This document shows positions 59,340 through 64,000 of a stretch of DNA of 64,000 nucleotides, piece by piece. Each line of letters begins with the position of its first letter. The stretch's first letter is position 1. Both the position numbers and the translations under genes were made by a program. The stretch comes from Myotis daubentonii (taxonomy: Eukaryota > Chordata > Mammalia > Chiroptera > Vespertilionidae). The stretch lies in NCBI RefSeq assembly GCF_963259705.1, contig NC_081847.1, forward strand, positions 72,561,754 to 72,625,753, written 5' to 3'. The notes beneath the pieces are model-generated. The model saw only the letters and a list, made by a program, of their open reading frames with translations, was not told where the DNA came from and searched no databases.

Positions 59340-60230
59340 CTCCATGGAGATATGGTAAAGAAACATCTAATGCCCCCTGGGATACTGTTCCACCCTGAAA
59401 GACAGTGGTTCTTCTAAGTCTCCCATGAAGTGTGGTGAGAGGCTTTAGAAAACCTCAGATCTCTCCCACACATCAGTGGCGGAGCCAAGGTAACAGAAAA
59501 CTGAACCAAATGCCTACACCCTTTTTCTGACTTGTTGGCATAATCCTGTTAGGAGCATATTTCTGGGTTTTATTAGCTCTGTAGCGTCCCTATGGAAGTG
59601 GAGAAGAGGACTGAAATAGATATTTGGAATCCGAGGTTGTCATCACAACCTTTTTATAACCAATTCTGAAAGCCTTTTGTCAGCAGAGTCTACATTCCAT
59701 GCCTAGGGCTCCTTTCTAGTCCTCAGTGGAGCCTGTCTCCTGGGAACCACCAGCCCTCCAGGCCTCTGTTTTACCATTTGAGGCATCACCTGCTCATGAA
59801 AGCTCTGAACTTCTGTTGACACCCTGTTGGGTCTCAAACACCTCCTTCCAGGTGAGAGGGAAATTCCCTGAATGTCATCTTGTACAAATACCAAGATGAG
59901 CTCTCCCAGGTTGCTAATTTATTTTTTCACTCACACACAGTTCCTACAGATTTTATTATCATGGTATGAGACCTGAGGGACCAAGAACATTTTCCTTTCA
60001 ATGCAAATATACTTTAAACTCATTTGGAGAAGGAAATGAAGGTTACACAAATGTTGACAGCTGATAATCTTGTCAGCCTGAATCTTGAGGCATCAGTGCT
60101 CCAGACTCTGTCCTCAAAAGGCTCATGGAAATAGCAACCTAAGTTTCCTTATGCAGCTTTCTGCCTCCATCAGGCCCCATCCAAACTGAGAGTCTCCATG
60201 AAGTTCAGTCCAATTGGTCCCCAAATGATG
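59340..60230. other. Unassigned intron stretch
   Basis: No gene or repeat recognised. Confidence 0.5.
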
Positions 60231-60244
60231 AAAAAGTGGGAAAA

Positions 60245-60412
60245 TCTCTGAATTTGGAAACTGGATGCATGGGTTTCAGTACTGGCTCTGCCATGTTTCA
60301 GCTACATGAACTGAATACTAGACTCCAGTTTTCCCATCTGGCATGTGGGGATGAGATGTGCTCTCCCAAGCTCGCTGGGGTCCTTGTGAGGAGGAACAGT
60401 AGGTGTGATTAC
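60245..60412 (+). repeat. MIR SINE
   Basis: 'gcatgggtttcagtactggctctgccatgtttcagctacatgaactgaatactagactccagttttcccatctg'. Confidence 0.75.
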
Positions 60413-60831
60413 TCTGCACATCCCTCAGCACCTCTCGAATGAAGGTGTTCCAAACATAAATATGTGTGTGCCAATTCAACATATGTGTTTATATACATAC
60501 ATACACATAAATATTTTAGCATGTGCATATATGCATGTATATATTTGCACATGTATATATGAATGTGTATCTTCATATTCAGTTAAAGCAAAGTTTTAAA
60601 GTAGCTTTAGAATCTAAATGGAAGGAAAGTTATCATTGCACCTGAGGCCTAGTATAGGTAGTTAATGAAATAGAACACTATCTCTTAATCTCTTACTCTT
60701 GAGTTTCCTGGAAGCCAAGGCAAAGAAGAAGGGGTGTGTGTCAGATTAGCATAGCCTCTCTTACCAGATAGAGAGAAGGTTACATATTTTTCACGAGAGA
60801 TGCTAGAAGGGGGATTTATCACATATATGAC

Positions 60832-60832
<1 letters not shown>

Positions 60833-60883
<51 letters not shown>

Positions 60884-60934
60884 ATCAAGCATATATGACA
60901 TCATATACCTATGCATACATATATAATGTGTATG

Positions 60935-60996
<62 letters not shown>
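60833..60996. repeat. (AT)n / (TG)n compound microsatellite
   Basis: Alternating AT over 48 bp (60833-60880), a short mixed bridge, then TA (60936-60952) passing into TG up to 60996. Confidence 0.96.
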
Positions 60997-60997
<1 letters not shown>

Positions 60998-61264
60998 CCA
61001 TATATAAGGGGCCCTGAAGAGAAACCAGCTAGTATCATAATATCAAGTTTTCTCAAACACCCCATCAATGTTATAATACAATATTAAACTAGAATTTAAT
61101 AGAGCCATTTACACTCAAGGAATCTGTCTGTTTCTTGTGCTATATAATGGCCTTGATGCTATTAATTAATGCCATCAAATAAGATTAATGAATCTCAAGT
61201 TTCTTTCCCCTCAGAACTTTTAATGAATATGCTTAGTATGGAGTCTTTCCTATCTTCCTATTGC

Positions 61265-61460
61265 ATAGATTGGCGCTGACCATCTACGTGACCTTACACA
61301 AGTGAATTTGACTCTCTTGAGTCTCATTCTCATTTGGACAGTTTTAATGTCCTTAGTATCAACTTTATAAAAATGTTTGGAAATATTAAATGAGACGATG
61401 TATAAAAAAATTCTTTTCATGGTCATTGGCAGGCAATAAACATTGCCAGCTATCATTATT
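61265..61460 (+). repeat. MIR SINE
   Basis: 'gaccatctacgtgaccttacacaag', 'attaaatgagacgatgtataaaaaa' and 'aataaacattgccagctatcattatt' lie in MIR order. Confidence 0.65.
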
Positions 61461-61464
61461 AGAA

Positions 61465-62155
61465 TATCATAGATGGCTGATATAAGGCAGAGTGTGGAGG
61501 TGCATGAAGGAAAGAACAAGCAAAATCTAGGGGTGCACAGAGATTTTTAACCTATCAATTAAATTTGAATAATTTCAATAGACTGTGGGCAGGATGCAGG
61601 AGGAGGGAGTTCAGGGAGGAGAAAGAAAATTGGTGAAGTCCCCATATATAGAGACACCAAGAGACACCCTGGATCCATTGAGGAGAGAAAATTTTCGAAG
61701 GAAGGTTGGGAATGCTGCACTTATAGAAAGACAGGTGGAGAAGTGAGACAGTTCTTCTGTGGATTCTTCCCAGAGGCTGTATTTTGGTCAAGTTCCATCT
61801 TTTACATTGTTTTTCCCTCCAAAATCATTCCTAAGTCTTTCCTATTTCAGAAGGGTGGTTTGGCCAAAACACTTCAACTTCTATATCCATCCAGTTGTCA
61901 CCAAGTTCTTCTGGTTCTACATTCTAAATTTCTCTCCAATTCATATATTTTTCTCATCTTCAGTGTCATCATCCTGGTCCTGAGCACCATTATCTCTTGC
62001 CTGGGCAACCCCAACAGCCTCTTAATTGGTCTTACCAAATCCATCCTTCCTTGTCTCAAACCCATTCTCCAACAAGAAGAGTTATGTGTAAATCAGTGTC
62101 ATGTGTATCTTCATTTCCAGGACCAAGAAACCAAGCTGGGTTTGAACCTGTGCAT
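61465..62155. other. Unassigned intron stretch
   Basis: A 138-codon open frame (61743-62159) lies here without splice sites or motifs; judged incidental. Confidence 0.5.
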
Positions 62156-62167
62156 GTAAAAATGCTG

Positions 62168-62344
62168 TCATGATTCTATTCTGGTCAGAGTACACGCCTG
62201 GGTTACAGGCTCGATCCCCAGTGTGGGGAGCACAGGAGGCAACTAGTCAATGATTCTCTCTCATCATTGATGTTTCTGCCTCTCTCTCCTTCTCCCTTCC
62301 ACTCTGAAATCAATACAAATAGATATTTAAAAATAAAATAAATA
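62168..62344 (+). mobile_element. VES SINE, 5'-shortened
   Basis: Lacks the first part of the head but keeps 'attctggtcagagtac', the paired 'tctctcatcattgatgtttc' core and an A-rich tail. A 10-bp repeat aaaaatgctg flanks it (62158-62167, 62345-62354). Confidence 0.88.
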
Positions 62345-62354
62345 AAAAATGCTG

Positions 62355-63020
62355 CCAGGCAGTCCTGTGCATTCAGTGCCATGCTTCCTGCTGTGTCATA
62401 ACCCCACAAAGTGGAATCTGACTTGACTGAAACCAGTGGGAGTCCCTAACAGACTCCATATCCCCGACACATCCATGTTTTTCCCTCTCTCCCACCACAC
62501 GTGGCCAGCCTCCATCCCCCTCTCAATCTTGAAACACCTGCTGGCCCTGCCATTAGCATCAACAAATAATGAAGAGCTGTACTAATAGCAATTATCATAA
62601 TAAATTGGCCTCTGATTACATCTGTCACCTGAGAATTTCAAAGACTTTACAAACATCAATTAGTAATTACAGCTCAAAGGATGCTCACAGAGAGCAGGGA
62701 TCATGGAGGTCAGGGGAGGAGCTGTGCAGGGAGGCATGAAGGGCAGCTCTCACTGAGGCTGGCTTTGACCTGGGAGTCACCAGTCCCTGGTGCAAGGTCT
62801 AAACCTCTCTCCACAAGGTTCAGAAGAACCGCACTTCTGACATCCCAATTAGGGGATAATTTGTTCAGCTGTTCTCCTGCTCCGTCCTGGTGCTGTGGAT
62901 GGCAGGCATAAAAAGTAGTTTGGAAAGGGAGCTTACAGACTGTGCAGTTGTCTGCTGATGGCAGAAACAGAAACTGAAGTCCTGAGTGGGGAAGTGAGCA
63001 CCACCATGATGATGACAATG
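62355..63020. other. Unassigned intron stretch
   Basis: No recognised gene or repeat. Confidence 0.5.
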
Positions 63021-63029
63021 ATGACGATG

Positions 63030-63525
63030 ATAAAAATCCAATCGTTCATTAAGCGCTTGCTCTGAGTCGGGGGGAGGGGAGGGGACACAGATAAATAAGA
63101 TATAGTTCCTGCTCTCAGGGAACCCAAAGTCCAGTGGGGAAGACAGTTATGAAAGCAACTATGCACAATAGACTGTACCAGGAATCCCATTGGTGGAATA
63201 CCCAGTGTGCAGCTGGAAGCTTAGGGCGGAGGGGATGAGCGGGTGCTTAGCAAAGTCTCATAGAAACAGTAACATTTGAGCTGCATATTGAAAGATAAAT
63301 GGGTATTTCCCAGGCAGACAGCAGGGCAGAGGACATGGTGTGTCCTGCAAAGGGAGCTACTGGGCAGAGGCCCAAAGGTTGGGAAGAAGGGGTGGGGTTG
63401 GTTCCAGGATATAGAGAGAAGGCGGGACAGAGACAGAAACCAGACAAAGGGGGGGAGGCCTTGCATGCCATGCAAAAAGCTTGGAATTTATTCCGTTGAA
63501 AGCAGGAAAAATCATCTTGTCAATG
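63030..63525 (-). repeat. L2 3' region
   Basis: 'gttcctgctctcagggaacccaaagtccagtggggaagac', 'agtaacatttgagctgcatattgaaag', 'ggaggccttgcatgccatgcaaaaagcttggaatttattc' follow reverse-strand L2 over about 500 bp. Confidence 0.88.
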
Positions 63526-63679
63526 GTCCTAATATATATTTATTACAATAATATAGCTATTCATGTGTAGTCTTTGCAACTTTCAGGCACTTGTGCACTC
63601 AAAATTTTGTTCAACCCAGAGAGATGTGCGGAAGGTATTGCTACTATTCTGTAGATGAGGACACTGTAACTTTTTAATA

Positions 63680-64000
63680 TCTTTTTTTACAAAATTAAGA
63701 GATTCGTGTGTATTTTATTTCCACTTCTTATAGAAAAGATAACGTACTATAGATACCTGGAAATCAATTTTTTAGTCGTTCATAGAGGTCTTCCTCATTT
63801 TTTTATAGCTTACATAGTATTCTATTATGTAGATATATCTTAATTTATTCAGTCACTCTCACAGGTAGACATATAGGTTGTTTCTCCATCGCAAACATTT
63901 CTGCAATAAAGGAATGTGTACATATGTATTTTGTATTGTTGGAGGCGTGTCAGGGAACATTCCTAGAAGAGGGATGGTTGGATCAACAGGTTGACAACTC
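63680..64000 (-). repeat. Old L1 fragment, runs off the window
   Basis: 'gcttacatagtattctattatgtagatatatcttaatttattcagtcactc' and 'tcctagaagagggatggttggatcaac' are reverse-strand L1 landmarks. Confidence 0.7.

Larger units (their letters stand above)
51617..64000 (+). other. PTPRT: PTPRT intron, 3' end outside the window
   Basis: At least 12.4 kb of intron after the fourth-FN3 exon, starting gtaagt. The short exon expected to continue the repeat toward the membrane was not found. Contents are a hAT (MER1-like) fragment, a truncated L1 with target duplication, VES SINEs, two young-looking nonautonomous hATs and a long AT/TG microsatellite. Confidence 0.9.

Overview
This is vertebrate nuclear DNA from a bat, most likely a vespertilionid. 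Three lineage-specific repeat classes point there: many VES SINEs (tRNA-like head, a 'tctctctcatcgatgtttct' core, an 'aatcaataaaatatatt' tail), HeliBat-type Helitrons (start 'tcctatataataaaag', end in a 'gtgcac...gtgcac' hairpin followed by 'cgggcctctagt'), and short nonautonomous hAT elements with intact 8-bp target duplications. Ancient mammalian repeats (MIR, L2, MER5-, MER20- and MER58-type hATs, old L1) fill most of the remainder. Family names were assigned from memory of consensus sequences, because no repeat library could be searched.

The only gene I can support is PTPRT (receptor-type protein tyrosine phosphatase T / rho, an R2B-type adhesion phosphatase), on the + strand. Three internal coding exons are present: 14410-14611 (202 bp, phase 0 to 1), 15980-16082 (103 bp, phase 1 to 2) and 51343-51616 (274 bp, phase 2 to 0). 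They join into 193 uninterrupted codons covering the end of the third fibronectin type III repeat, the linker and the membrane-proximal fourth repeat. All splice sites are GT-AG. The rest is intron: at least 14.4 kb upstream, 1.37 kb, 35.26 kb, and at least 12.4 kb downstream. The signal peptide, MAM, Ig, transmembrane and phosphatase exons lie outside the window.

Layout: 1-14.4 kb is intron with MIR, L2, MER5 and VES copies and a 168-bp inverted duplication (8.24 and 9.21 kb). 14.4-16.1 kb holds two exons flanked by oppositely oriented VES SINEs. 16.1-31.7 kb has L2/MIR, a Helitron, a SPIN/URR1-like hAT and VES SINEs. 31.7-37.5 kb is AT-rich, with old L1 and a 1.4-kb hAT relic. 37.5-39.3 kb is a cluster of four Helitrons. 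39.4-47.7 kb is dominated by L1 with nested insertions. 51.3 kb carries the third exon. 51.6-64 kb is intron with a 5'-truncated L1 with a perfect TSD, two young-looking hATs, VES SINEs and a large AT/TG microsatellite.

I found no convincing new gene system. The observations most worth checking are the inverted SINE pair around two PTPRT exons (a circRNA-prone layout), the 93%-identical inverted duplication, the tandem Helitron cluster carrying YY1-like promoter motifs, and hAT insertions of a class known for horizontal transfer.
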